Assembly (NCBI RefSeq): GCF_041820985.1 | Contig: NZ_JBGUAU010000010.1 | Location: forward strand, 1 to 64,000 | DNA: 64,000 nucleotides | Direction of reading: 5' to 3' | Source of the DNA: Evansella sp041820985 | GTDB taxonomy: Bacteria; Bacillota; Bacilli; Bacillales; Salisediminibacteriaceae | Shown here: in pieces, positions 34,413 to 42,745 of the stretch | How the letters are laid out: each line of letters begins with the position of its first letter | Position numbering within the stretch: the first letter of the stretch is position 1 | Position numbers and translations under genes: made by a program | Notes under the pieces: generated by a model | What the model was told of the DNA's origin: nothing | Database searches by the model: none | Seen by the model: the letters and a program-made list of their open reading frames with translations, nothing else

Positions 34413-35956
34413 CTCTTATTCAATTGTTGTGTCCTTCGATATTGACTGGGGGACATTCCCTTTACTTTCTTAAAAACTTTACAGAAGTAACTGTGATCGG
34501 AATAGCCAACCTTACTTCCTACCTCTGAAATGGCAGCTGATTTTTTTACTAACAGCCTAGATGCTTCTTCAATTCGAATCCTATTCAAGTATTCTATAAA
34601 ACTCTCTTTATTATGTGTTGCAAAATAGTTTGATAAATAAGAAGGATTGAAATGAAAGTGCTTCGCGACCTCTGTCAGGGTGATTGGCTCTGCATAATGG
34701 TCCGTAATATATTGCATGAGCTTCTTCATATTTGGATTCCTGGCTTGATTTTTCCCAGTGGCAAGTAGTTGTTTCACTTCAAGCAAAAAATGATCCCACT
34801 GTTGAAGAACTTCCTTAGCCGTCCTGGCCTCATCTATGGATTTAAAATAGGTGTACTTCGCCTTGTCCAACTGCTGGATATCGTAATCCATATTGCTGAG
34901 AAGGATAGTTATGTTAAAAATAATATTATTGAAAAAGGACTTAAATTCGTACACATCCTTCGTGTAGCAAAAGGAAAAGGAGGATATATGCTCCTCTAAA
35001 TAGGTAAATGACGAATCAAACTGCTCCCTTTTAAATTCACTTATAAAACTGTCCAAGTCAAAACCCTTGCAGGTTGGTAATGGTTTGGGTAGCTTATCAA
35101 AGGTGAGAAGTGCCTCTTCTGAAAAATAAAAGGTGTACTTCAGTAATTTCATCAGATCCACTTTGTAAGCGTTTACTAAATTGTCTATTCCTTTAAAACC
35201 CGTAATAACGATAGTGACTTCTGACAGAGATTCTGCTAGTTTCCTAGCTGCCTCCATGAGAATATTATCTTCCTCCTTATCTAAATTAATTAGGATTACA
35301 AGCATATCTTTCTGCGGTCTAAAGATGGAAACTAGTTTATTATTTAAGTGTTGCAGTAACACCTTTTCTATTTGCTGTTGTTTAATCGTCATGTCAATAG
35401 ATGCCTGGTTATTATAATGCATTCCCATTAAATAAAAGTAATCATGCGAGAATGCTTGGTTAAGTATATCAAGCATTTGTATATTCTGTTCACCAGTAAT
35501 TAGTTTGGTAATGCAATCTTCTATCGTTAATTCGGGATCTTCTCCTTGCTTCACCAATTGAAAATGAGGTATTCTAGTAACCGCTTTTTTAAGAGCATCT
35601 AGTAGAATTTCCCCATCTAGTTTAGGCTTTAAAATATAATCAACCACGCCGTGTTGAAAGGTAGAACGGACGTAGTCAAATTCTCCGAAACTGCTAAGTA
35701 TGATTACTTGAATCTGAGGAAACTCCTTTCTCACGACCCTCGTCAACTCTTCCCCATCCATAACAGGCATGACAATATCTGTTATGATAATATGTGGGGC
35801 CTTGGTACGGATGAGTTCCATTGCTTCCTGTCCGTTGGAAGCCTCCCCGACAATTTCAAAGCCTTCTTGCTCCCACTCTATATAATGTTTAATCCCCTGT
35901 CTAATCAACAACTCATCGTCAACAATAATAACTCTACATAATTCTCCGTGACTCAA
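34409..35956 (-). CDS. YesN-like AraC-type response regulator
   Basis: About 515 residues. Receiver (VIIVDDELLIRQG; phospho-Asp in IIITDIVMPVMDGEEL; DYILKPK), a long middle domain of about 260 residues, and a C-terminal AraC DNA-binding domain (PITLTEVAKHFHFNPSYLSN and KVGYSDHSYFCKVFKKV). I prefer a TTG start at 35956 (AGGGAG 9 bp upstream); an ATG at 35974 has no site. A cre-like palindrome TGTAAGCGTTTACT lies inside the gene at 35164-35177. Confidence 0.9.
   Translation of the reverse strand: MSHGELCRVIIVDDELLIRQGIKHYIEWEQEGFEIVGEASNGQEAMELIRTKAPHIIITDIVMPVMDGEELTRVVRKEFPQIQVIILSSFGEFDYVRSTFQHGVVDYILKPKLDGEILLDALKKAVTRIPHFQLVKQGEDPELTIEDCITKLITGEQNIQMLDILNQAFSHDYFYLMGMHYNNQASIDMTIKQQQIEKVLLQHLNNKLVSIFRPQKDMLVILINLDKEEDNILMEAARKLAESLSEVTIVITGFKGIDNLVNAYKVDLMKLLKYTFYFSEEALLTFDKLPKPLPTCKGFDLDSFISEFKREQFDSSFTYLEEHISSFSFCYTKDVYEFKSFFNNIIFNITILLSNMDYDIQQLDKAKYTYFKSIDEARTAKEVLQQWDHFLLEVKQLLATGKNQARNPNMKKLMQYITDHYAEPITLTEVAKHFHFNPSYLSNYFATHNKESFIEYLNRIRIEEASRLLVKKSAAISEVGSKVGYSDHSYFCKVFKKVKGMSPSQYRRTQQLNKR
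35164..35177. promoter_or_regulatory. cre-like palindrome inside the regulator gene
   Basis: TGTAAGCGTTTACT, the same 14 bases as the operator at 32478. It lies about 780 bp into the coding region. It could act as a CcpA roadblock or be chance: it encodes VNAYK in a plausible helix. Confidence 0.4.
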
Positions 35957-36172
35957 CTTACTCCACTCCCTCATTGGCGACGAATTTAATCTATAATTTT
36001 TATTATAAACCTTTCGAGGGGCATGTTGAATGAAATTCTTTTTTTAGCACATTTTAAAAAGGTGTTTGATCCCCGCTGCGTTAAAGCTATATTACACTAG
36101 GGGTTAGGCACTTGCTAGCATGGTACATAAGAAATGCGCAAGGCGCCCTTTCATGACCTATATGCAAATGTT

Positions 36173-36215
36173 CTGGACGATAAAAAGTACTTTTGGCTTT
36201 TAATCGGGCAGGTTA
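36173..36215. repeat. Second copy of the AATCGGGCAGGTTA repeat
   Basis: It aligns with bases 30-75 over about 45 bp: TGGACGATAAAAAGTACTTT against TAGACAAAAAAAGTGCTTTT, then CTTTTAATCGG.CAGGTTA in both. Confidence 0.55.
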
Positions 36216-36416
36216 ATTCCTGATATAACTAGTAGTATCTATATTTATTCTGAATGTTCAGTCTACTTACTGCGTAATTTGAACTAACCAATAATGACCT
36301 TATCTCAACTCTTCCTTTAGATTACTAGAATTCTTTTCTTAGCCAAGATCACCTCCATATTTAAAAGACTATAAATCTAATCCGCTAAAGAAGACAAAAG
36401 AAATATCCGCTTCGAA

Positions 36417-36430
36417 TGGAAGCGCTTTCT
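36417..36430. promoter_or_regulatory. cre-like palindrome upstream of the regulator pair
   Basis: TGGAAGCGCTTTCT fits the CcpA consensus except at the last base and is palindromic. It lies about 460 bp upstream of the nearest start (35956), so it would need a distant promoter. Confidence 0.45.
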
Positions 36431-36669
36431 ATTTTATTCGCAATTATTGTAACACCACATAAATAAAGGTGTTATAACATTATTTTGATTAACTTGTAAT
36501 AATTAAATGATGTAATGGGAGGTAGGTGTGGAGGAGTTTGTATTATTTAAATAAATTTGTAATTTTTTTAGATGAAATCTCAACTTTCCCACTCCTAGTA
36601 CATTAAATCAACCGATATTGCTTCTTGGATGGATAACATTTAAGTTAGTAGACTTGAAAAGAAAGAAAA

Positions 36670-36708
36670 CAAAGTACCTGAACGATTTGTCCGAATTCAG
36701 GTACTTTG
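36670..36708. terminator. Perfect 13-bp hairpin of unclear parent gene
   Basis: CAAAGTACCTGAA / TTCAGGTACTTTG with a 13-base loop. There is no long T-run on either strand. Probably an orphan terminator or decayed repeat. Confidence 0.5.
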
Positions 36709-36961
36709 CATCATTTCTTTATATACTTCTCCATCATGACATTGGATATTACTTTTTGGAAAAATATAGTGGGGTTACGGAGCATGCAGACATTTTACAT
36801 GTCCGTTCCTTCCACTATTAAATACCTGATGGGATCTCAAATGCTATCAACACTACCTACAATGACTTTCTATCATCACTGTAAGACAGCTACTTATTGA
36901 ATAAAATGATGCCTCCTCACGAGGAACAGGCACCATTTTTATTCGCAGTATTTGTCGAAAA

Positions 36962-36992
36962 GGAAGCAGCGAGAACCGTCCCCAGTGCTTTC
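36962..36992. repeat. Dispersed repeat A, copy 3
   Basis: GGAAGCAG arm, GAGAACCGTCCCC centre, GTGCTTTC arm. It ends 1 bp from the rhamnosidase stop codon and is preceded by TTTGTCGAA, as in the copies at 59679 and 63756. Confidence 0.88.
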
Positions 36993-36993
36993 T

Positions 36994-39879
36994 TCAAATC
37001 CTTTCCAACTTCTTTCCTATATCTTCGAGAGTCTTTTGAGTAACATAACTTGATATCAATTTATTAGCTCTAATTTCACGAAGTGGAATATCTAACAACT
37101 CGCCCTTATATAGCTCTTGTGTTGCATAGTGATACTGAAGATCTTCTTGAATAATTTTTCTCGTTTTTCCATTAATCAATAACTCTCTCAACGTACTATC
37201 TATACTATATTTCTTTACGTAAGTACGAGGAAGTGGATAAATGATTTCATAGTCACCAGCAGTTAACTGTGTTATTACATTTTCACCATGTTGCCTCGCA
37301 TCAACATAACTAGCACTTTCACCATTAATTTTGATATCATCAACACTAGCATTTGGTAGGATGAGATCTGCCTTCGTATCAAATGGCACACTGAATGTAA
37401 AGACTATTTCTTGATCCTTCCTTATCTTCCACCCTGACTTAATCGTTCCTGATGCAGATTCAAAGCTTGCTTCTACAAACTCTATGCGGCCATCCGGTTT
37501 AGGCTCTAACGTAAATTGACGATATCCTGGATAATCCTCATTTGGACGAATTCCACACATATGTTGGTACATCCAGTCAACAATCGATCCGTATGCATAA
37601 TGATTTAATGAGTTCATGCCAGTACCGCTAATACTACCATCCTCTAATACAGAGTTCCATCTCTCCCAAATCGTTGTTGCTCCTAAGTGAATGGAATAAA
37701 TCCAGCTTGGATAATCCTCATTTAGCAACAGACTATAAGCATACTCATTTCCAGCGTAATTGGATAATGCGTGACAAAAATATGGTGTACCAACAAAACC
37801 AGTTTTCAAATACATATTATTATCAATCAACTTTCGTTTTAAATCATCAATCACACGAGGTTTGTAATCTTCATATATCAAATCCATATACAGAGCTAGT
37901 ATTAATCCAGTTTGTGTATTTATTGCCAACCTCCCATTAGTGGTGATGTATTCTTTATTCATAGCGTCTTTAATTTCAGTAGCTAATTGAGCATACTTTT
38001 TCCCGTCGGATTCTTTCCCAAGAATGTACGCGGCTTTTGATACAATATTAGTAGAATAGTAGTAACAAGCAGAAGCAATATAGAATTGGTCTGTTCCTCC
38101 TAATCTACCCGCGGGATCTTCTCCATCAAGTGCAAGCCAATCTCCTAAATGAATACCTTTCTTTAACAAGCGTTTACCACCTGTTTCTTCATCAAGTGAT
38201 TTCATATATTCTACCCAATCTTTCATCGTATCAAATTGAGATTGTAACAATTGCTTGTTACCATAATGTAGATAAACCATCCAGGGAATAATTGTAGCTG
38301 CATCAGCCCAAGCTGTGGATCCATGTCCCATTACAAACCCATGTACACCTTTTGGTTTGATAGCCGGAACAATAAACGGAACAGACCCCTGTAAATACTG
38401 CTGCTCTTTTCGAAGGTCAAACATATATTTTTTAAAAAATGCTGGTGAATACATATTAAAGCAAGCAGTAGAAGCAAAGATTTGTGCATCTCCTGTCCAC
38501 CCCATTCGCTCATCTCGCTGAGGACAATCGGTTGGAACATCCAAGAAATTACCTTTCTGACCCCACATAACATTTTCAAATAATTTATTTACTAAAGGAT
38601 TAGATGTTTTAATGAAACCTGTTTTTTCCATTTCACTATATACAACACAGCCCGTAAAATCTTTTATATCAGGACATTCACCGAATCCCTCTAATCTCAC
38701 ATAACGAAAACCGTAGAAAGTGAATTTTGGCTGAACTTCCCGCTTTTCCCCATTTGAGATATACGTATATTGCGCCTTTGCGGAGCGGAGATTCTTGTTA
38801 TAAAAGTTACCCTCTTGAAGAATTTCCCCGTACTCTAACTTTTGCTTTACGCCTTTCTTTGCTCTTGAAGCAAATTTTACCCATCCAGTCATATTTTGAC
38901 CAAAATCTAACACTGTTTCACCTGCAGGAGTTTGGATCACTTTTAGAGGTTTGATTTCCTCCATAATTTTTACAGGTAAACTATATCTTCCTTGTAGCTT
39001 AGGGAAGGAGTCTTTATTGAAATACACTTCTGTTGTTGGTTCTTCTTCCAACTCTGGACTACTCCATAGACTTTCTTCCTTATTAGCGTCATACACTTCA
39101 CCATCATATATCCCGCTAAAAGTAATAGGTGCTTGCATACATTTCCAAGTATCGTCCGTCACTACTACTTCCGATGTTCCATCTTTATATCTTAGATGCA
39201 TTTCCGCAATGAAGGAAAAGGAATCACCGTATATATTCTCATATCCTCCACCAAAACCAAATCTTCCTTTATACCATCCATTTCCTAGCATAATTCCTAA
39301 TGCATTTTTTCCTTGTTTCAAATCTTTCGTAATGTCGTAAGTTTGATATTGTAACCAAAAATCATACGAATGAAAACCAGGGGCTAGATATTCTGAACCT
39401 ACTTTTTTACCATTTAATTCAAGATCGTATAAACCAAGTCCAGTTATATACATTCTTGCATTCACTACCTCTTTCTTGATTTCGAATGGGCGACGAATGA
39501 TAGGGTGAATATCTGAAGGTAAATTGGGACTAATCCACTTTGCCTGCCACTCTTCAGCTATTTTACCAGTTTCAAACCAAGCAGCTTCGCTCACTCCGAC
39601 TTCCTCATTCTCTCCCCATACCGTAACACGCCAATAATATCTGGTACGTGGGTGTAAAATTAGATCAGGCTGATAACAAAGTCGGTTCATTTCTTTCTTT
39701 TTTCCACTATCAAATAGTACATCCTCAAATCCAGAAGACAGTGAGATTTCTACTCTAGCTTCCGACTGGAAACTTGCTGATGATTCCGCTCTATCAATTA
39801 CCCAAGATAAACTTACATTATCTAATTCAAATCCTAATGGATTCGTAACATTATTTGTTCTCATATTATATATCCTCAT
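36994..39879 (-). CDS. GH78 alpha-L-rhamnosidase
   Basis: About 961 residues, intracellular (no signal peptide). It removes terminal alpha-L-rhamnose from oligosaccharides, here probably rhamnogalacturonan fragments. Domain order: fibronectin-like N-domain, beta-sandwich (GIMLGNGWYKGRFGFGGG), jelly-roll, (alpha/alpha)6 catalytic barrel with the GH78 motif DCPQRDERMGWTGDAQ near residue 455, and a C-terminal beta domain (HYAYGSIVDWMYQHMCGIRP). A longer than usual C-terminal tail follows. ATG 39879 has GAGGAGG upstream; the reading frame is open 20 codons further. It is the last gene of the pectin cluster and sits beside repeat A. Confidence 0.92.
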   Translation of the reverse strand: MRIYNMRTNNVTNPLGFELDNVSLSWVIDRAESSASFQSEARVEISLSSGFEDVLFDSGKKKEMNRLCYQPDLILHPRTRYYWRVTVWGENEEVGVSEAAWFETGKIAEEWQAKWISPNLPSDIHPIIRRPFEIKKEVVNARMYITGLGLYDLELNGKKVGSEYLAPGFHSYDFWLQYQTYDITKDLKQGKNALGIMLGNGWYKGRFGFGGGYENIYGDSFSFIAEMHLRYKDGTSEVVVTDDTWKCMQAPITFSGIYDGEVYDANKEESLWSSPELEEEPTTEVYFNKDSFPKLQGRYSLPVKIMEEIKPLKVIQTPAGETVLDFGQNMTGWVKFASRAKKGVKQKLEYGEILQEGNFYNKNLRSAKAQYTYISNGEKREVQPKFTFYGFRYVRLEGFGECPDIKDFTGCVVYSEMEKTGFIKTSNPLVNKLFENVMWGQKGNFLDVPTDCPQRDERMGWTGDAQIFASTACFNMYSPAFFKKYMFDLRKEQQYLQGSVPFIVPAIKPKGVHGFVMGHGSTAWADAATIIPWMVYLHYGNKQLLQSQFDTMKDWVEYMKSLDEETGGKRLLKKGIHLGDWLALDGEDPAGRLGGTDQFYIASACYYYSTNIVSKAAYILGKESDGKKYAQLATEIKDAMNKEYITTNGRLAINTQTGLILALYMDLIYEDYKPRVIDDLKRKLIDNNMYLKTGFVGTPYFCHALSNYAGNEYAYSLLLNEDYPSWIYSIHLGATTIWERWNSVLEDGSISGTGMNSLNHYAYGSIVDWMYQHMCGIRPNEDYPGYRQFTLEPKPDGRIEFVEASFESASGTIKSGWKIRKDQEIVFTFSVPFDTKADLILPNASVDDIKINGESASYVDARQHGENVITQLTAGDYEIIYPLPRTYVKKYSIDSTLRELLINGKTRKIIQEDLQYHYATQELYKGELLDIPLREIRANKLISSYVTQKTLEDIGKKLERI

Positions 39880-40002
39880 ACGACATCCTCCTCTATATAA
39901 AAGAAGCAAGGATGTTCCTTGCTTCTTTTGCATAATCATTGAAAAAAGTAACTTAAGAATTTCATAAATACTTGTTACTATTATTCTAAGTATCTTTTAC
40001 TA

Positions 40003-41286
40003 TTAAAATGTAATTAAGTCATCCACTTCCACCGCTTGACCAGTTTGTAAGGAGATATTCCCTGCAATTCCTGTTAATATGGACATTGCTCCGTCAACAT
40101 GGGAGGCCGCTCTATGAAACTCATCTTCTGTTGGAGTACCAAAGATATCCTGAAGTAATATTGGATCGCCTCCTCCATGACCACCTATCCCTTGGACTAT
40201 TTCTACTTCATAAGGTTTTCCAAACATAGGTAGGACTTGAATAGACTTTTCTTTTAAAGCACCTTCCTTTGACTTTTCACCGCCAGCATTAATGTACGAC
40301 CGTTCTCGAACTTTCACTTCAATTCTTCCTTTACTACCATTAAATGAAACGATAAATCCTTCCCATGGCAAGTAAGCATTTAACGAATAGGTTAAAATTG
40401 CTTTATTTTTATAAGTAACCATTACACCAAGTGTATCTTCAATACTTATCCCATCACCGAAAACACTTTGGTCTCGTTGATAACCATCTTCTTTCTCTGC
40501 ATCAAGATACATCGCTTTTAAGTGATCATTCTCCTCTAATTGGATTGCAAATGGATCTCCACTTGCATTTTCACTTCCATGTGCTCGCTGATAAAACTTT
40601 GTTACTCCTCTCGATTCTGCATTCTCTTTACCGTAAAAACGCAGTCCTCCGTTTGCATATACTTTTTGGGGCTCTGATCCAAGCCAAAAGTTTACCAAAT
40701 CAAAGTGGTGAGTAGATTTATGAACGAGTAAACCACCGCTATTACGTTTATCACGATGCCATCTTCTAAAATAATCTGCACCGTGTCGTGTATTTAATGC
40801 CCATTCAAAATTTACGGAAAATACATCACCAATTACTCCGTCTTTAATAAGCTCTCGAATTTTTGTGTTATGTGGAGCGTAACGATAATTGAACGTCACA
40901 CGAACCTCTTTTCCAGTCCGGTTTACCGCATCAATTATTTCCTGACATTTCTCCGCATCTACTGTCATAGGTTTTTCCGTAATAACATTACACCCTAGTT
41001 CCAAAGCTTTAATAATATACGTATGGTGAGTTCTATCTACCGTTGTAACAATAGCAAAATCAGGCTTTTCTTTCTTTATCATCTCTTCGAATTGATCACT
41101 CATATAGGTGTTGATTGCAGGATGCTCATATTTTTCCATCAGTAATCTATTTGCATAATTCATTCGAGTTTCATTTATATCACAGAACGCCACTAATTCT
41201 CCTGTTTCTTTAAAATCCCTTGCTAATGCCCCATAGAAAAACTCTGCTCTACCACCGGTTCCTATTAATACATATCTCTTTTTCAT
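40003..41286 (-). CDS. Gfo/Idh/MocA-family oxidoreductase 1
   Basis: 427-residue NAD(P)-dependent dehydrogenase or glycosidase-like enzyme. A Rossmann N-domain (YVLIGTGGRAEFFYGALARD) is followed by the EKPMTVDAEKC motif and a C-terminal beta-sheet domain with HHFDLVNFWLG. Substrate unknown; in such clusters it often acts on modified sugars or uronic acids. GAGGAGAA before the ATG. It is related in sequence to the paralogue at 49834-51159 but lacks that gene's Cys cluster. Confidence 0.85.
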   Translation of the reverse strand: MKKRYVLIGTGGRAEFFYGALARDFKETGELVAFCDINETRMNYANRLLMEKYEHPAINTYMSDQFEEMIKKEKPDFAIVTTVDRTHHTYIIKALELGCNVITEKPMTVDAEKCQEIIDAVNRTGKEVRVTFNYRYAPHNTKIRELIKDGVIGDVFSVNFEWALNTRHGADYFRRWHRDKRNSGGLLVHKSTHHFDLVNFWLGSEPQKVYANGGLRFYGKENAESRGVTKFYQRAHGSENASGDPFAIQLEENDHLKAMYLDAEKEDGYQRDQSVFGDGISIEDTLGVMVTYKNKAILTYSLNAYLPWEGFIVSFNGSKGRIEVKVRERSYINAGGEKSKEGALKEKSIQVLPMFGKPYEVEIVQGIGGHGGGDPILLQDIFGTPTEDEFHRAASHVDGAMSILTGIAGNISLQTGQAVEVDDLITF

Positions 41287-41519
41287 TGAAAATTCTCCTC
41301 TCGAAATATTGTTTCCCCTGAAAATACGTATACAGACTAATATGGAATATTAACTTTGTTGGTTTGTATTCCATTCGCTTCAGCCAACTCCCTTTCCTAT
41401 GGGGAGTTGAGTAGGCTTACGCTCATTGCATATATAGAAGATGTTTCTAACATCTTATAACGTATTTTCATTCTCTATAGTGCAAATTCTCATCTGCATG
41501 GAGGTCTACTCTATAAAAA
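41287..41519. other. Intergenic stretch with a hairpin
   Basis: 233 bp. An 8-bp stem CAACTCCC / GGGAGTTG with loop (about 41387-41411) lies between two cluster genes, without a T-run. It probably tunes expression of the downstream part of the operon. Confidence 0.45.
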
Positions 41520-42701
41520 TTACTCTATCTCGTCCATCATTGGCAGCTTTTCAAATGATGGAACGTCTACTAAATAGACATTTGCATAGCCATCCATATC
41601 GCTTGTAAATAGTACTTTTTTTCCATCAGGACTAAACCTTGGATGCACATGCACTTTTTGAGTATGGAAACTTCCTCTATGCTTACAGAGAATTCGAGGT
41701 CCTTCTAGGTCATCATTTACTTTTTTCCAAAGATAAATGCAGTCACTATTTGTATTACCGTAAGCGCTTGCTTGTTGTCCATCTCCAACGATCATACTAG
41801 AATCATTTGAATGAATATGCATATTTTGATAGGGGAAGTCATATTCCTCAAGATTTGTATTATCATATTTTATCGACCCCAGAAACTTCCCATCTTTCCT
41901 GGCTACTGATTCAGTAAATCCATGAAATCCAATATGAATTCCATCATCATGCCAATATTCATGTCCTGCAAATTGGTTTGGATATCCGTCTCTTAGTTTC
42001 CATACCTGATTTTTACTTATATCCATTACCCACATTCGATGATCAACTCGACTCCAAGGCCCTTCATGACAAAAAGAAAGCAAATGAGGTTGAGTAGGAG
42101 ACGTGTTAATATGGCCAATCCAACGATTTTCTTCATGAATCACGTTCATCGTGTTTGTTTGTAGATGTAACATACAAATTTGTGTATGTGGCCTCGCTGC
42201 TTCCACTTCCTTAAACCCAACATACCCATTCGATAAATTACTATGAATTCTATGTGATAAATCTTCCCTTAGTCCAAAACAAAGGTTTTCTCCGTCAGCC
42301 GTGCAACTTAAACTACTATAGATGTATCCATTTGGTAGCGTAAAAATTTCTTCTTCCTCTAATGTATCAAGGTTCAATGCGATAATTTTGTCATTGAAAG
42401 TGAAATAGGCTTCCTTTTTTGTGGGGTTAATATACGTACCCTGAATTCGAGCATCGTCATTAATAGTGAAATTTGTTAATTGCGTAAGTTTTCCAGTTTT
42501 CAATTCTAAGCTATATAAGTTAGAGCAATTCCCTCTATCAGAAACTAATAATAATTTACTGTTTTGTTCGTACCACCCGTTATTTGTAAAATACGTGTGA
42601 AAATTATGTGCAAGATAATTCGTTAATTTAGTAATCTTTACACCACTTATAGAATCAGTAAAAACAGACATTTCACTATCGTATACATATCCTTTTCCCA
42701 T
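41520..42701 (-). CDS. Oligogalacturonate lyase-like beta-propeller (PL22-like)
   Basis: 393 residues with repeated WD/TolB-like blades (KLLLVSDRGNCSNLYSLEL, FSPDGKKVLFTSDMDGYANV). GHEYWHDDGIHIGF resembles the catalytic-His/Mn-site segment of oligogalacturonate lyases. No signal peptide, so it acts in the cytosol on imported unsaturated pectin oligomers, yielding 5-keto-4-deoxyuronate-type products. A related non-pectin lyase or a TolB-like protein is the alternative. GGTGGGA before the ATG. Confidence 0.75.
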   Translation of the reverse strand: MGKGYVYDSEMSVFTDSISGVKITKLTNYLAHNFHTYFTNNGWYEQNSKLLLVSDRGNCSNLYSLELKTGKLTQLTNFTINDDARIQGTYINPTKKEAYFTFNDKIIALNLDTLEEEEIFTLPNGYIYSSLSCTADGENLCFGLREDLSHRIHSNLSNGYVGFKEVEAARPHTQICMLHLQTNTMNVIHEENRWIGHINTSPTQPHLLSFCHEGPWSRVDHRMWVMDISKNQVWKLRDGYPNQFAGHEYWHDDGIHIGFHGFTESVARKDGKFLGSIKYDNTNLEEYDFPYQNMHIHSNDSSMIVGDGQQASAYGNTNSDCIYLWKKVNDDLEGPRILCKHRGSFHTQKVHVHPRFSPDGKKVLFTSDMDGYANVYLVDVPSFEKLPMMDEIE

Positions 42702-42745
42702 TTTTTTGTCCCACCTTATATATCAAATTTAACTATGAAGTTACA

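Larger units (their letters stand above)
35975..36993. other. Gene-free kilobase with repeats and hairpins
   Basis: No supported gene. It contains a copy of the 5'-end repeat (36173-36215), a cre-like palindrome (36417-36430), a perfect 13-bp hairpin (36670-36708), a terminator-like hairpin (about 36907-36940) and repeat A (36962-36992). The two short frames at 36618-36900 overlap the hairpin and are not credible. Confidence 0.65.

Noticed and set aside
36618..36900. Short frames in the gene-free kilobase
   Set aside because: They overlap a perfect hairpin and lack starts with ribosome binding sites.
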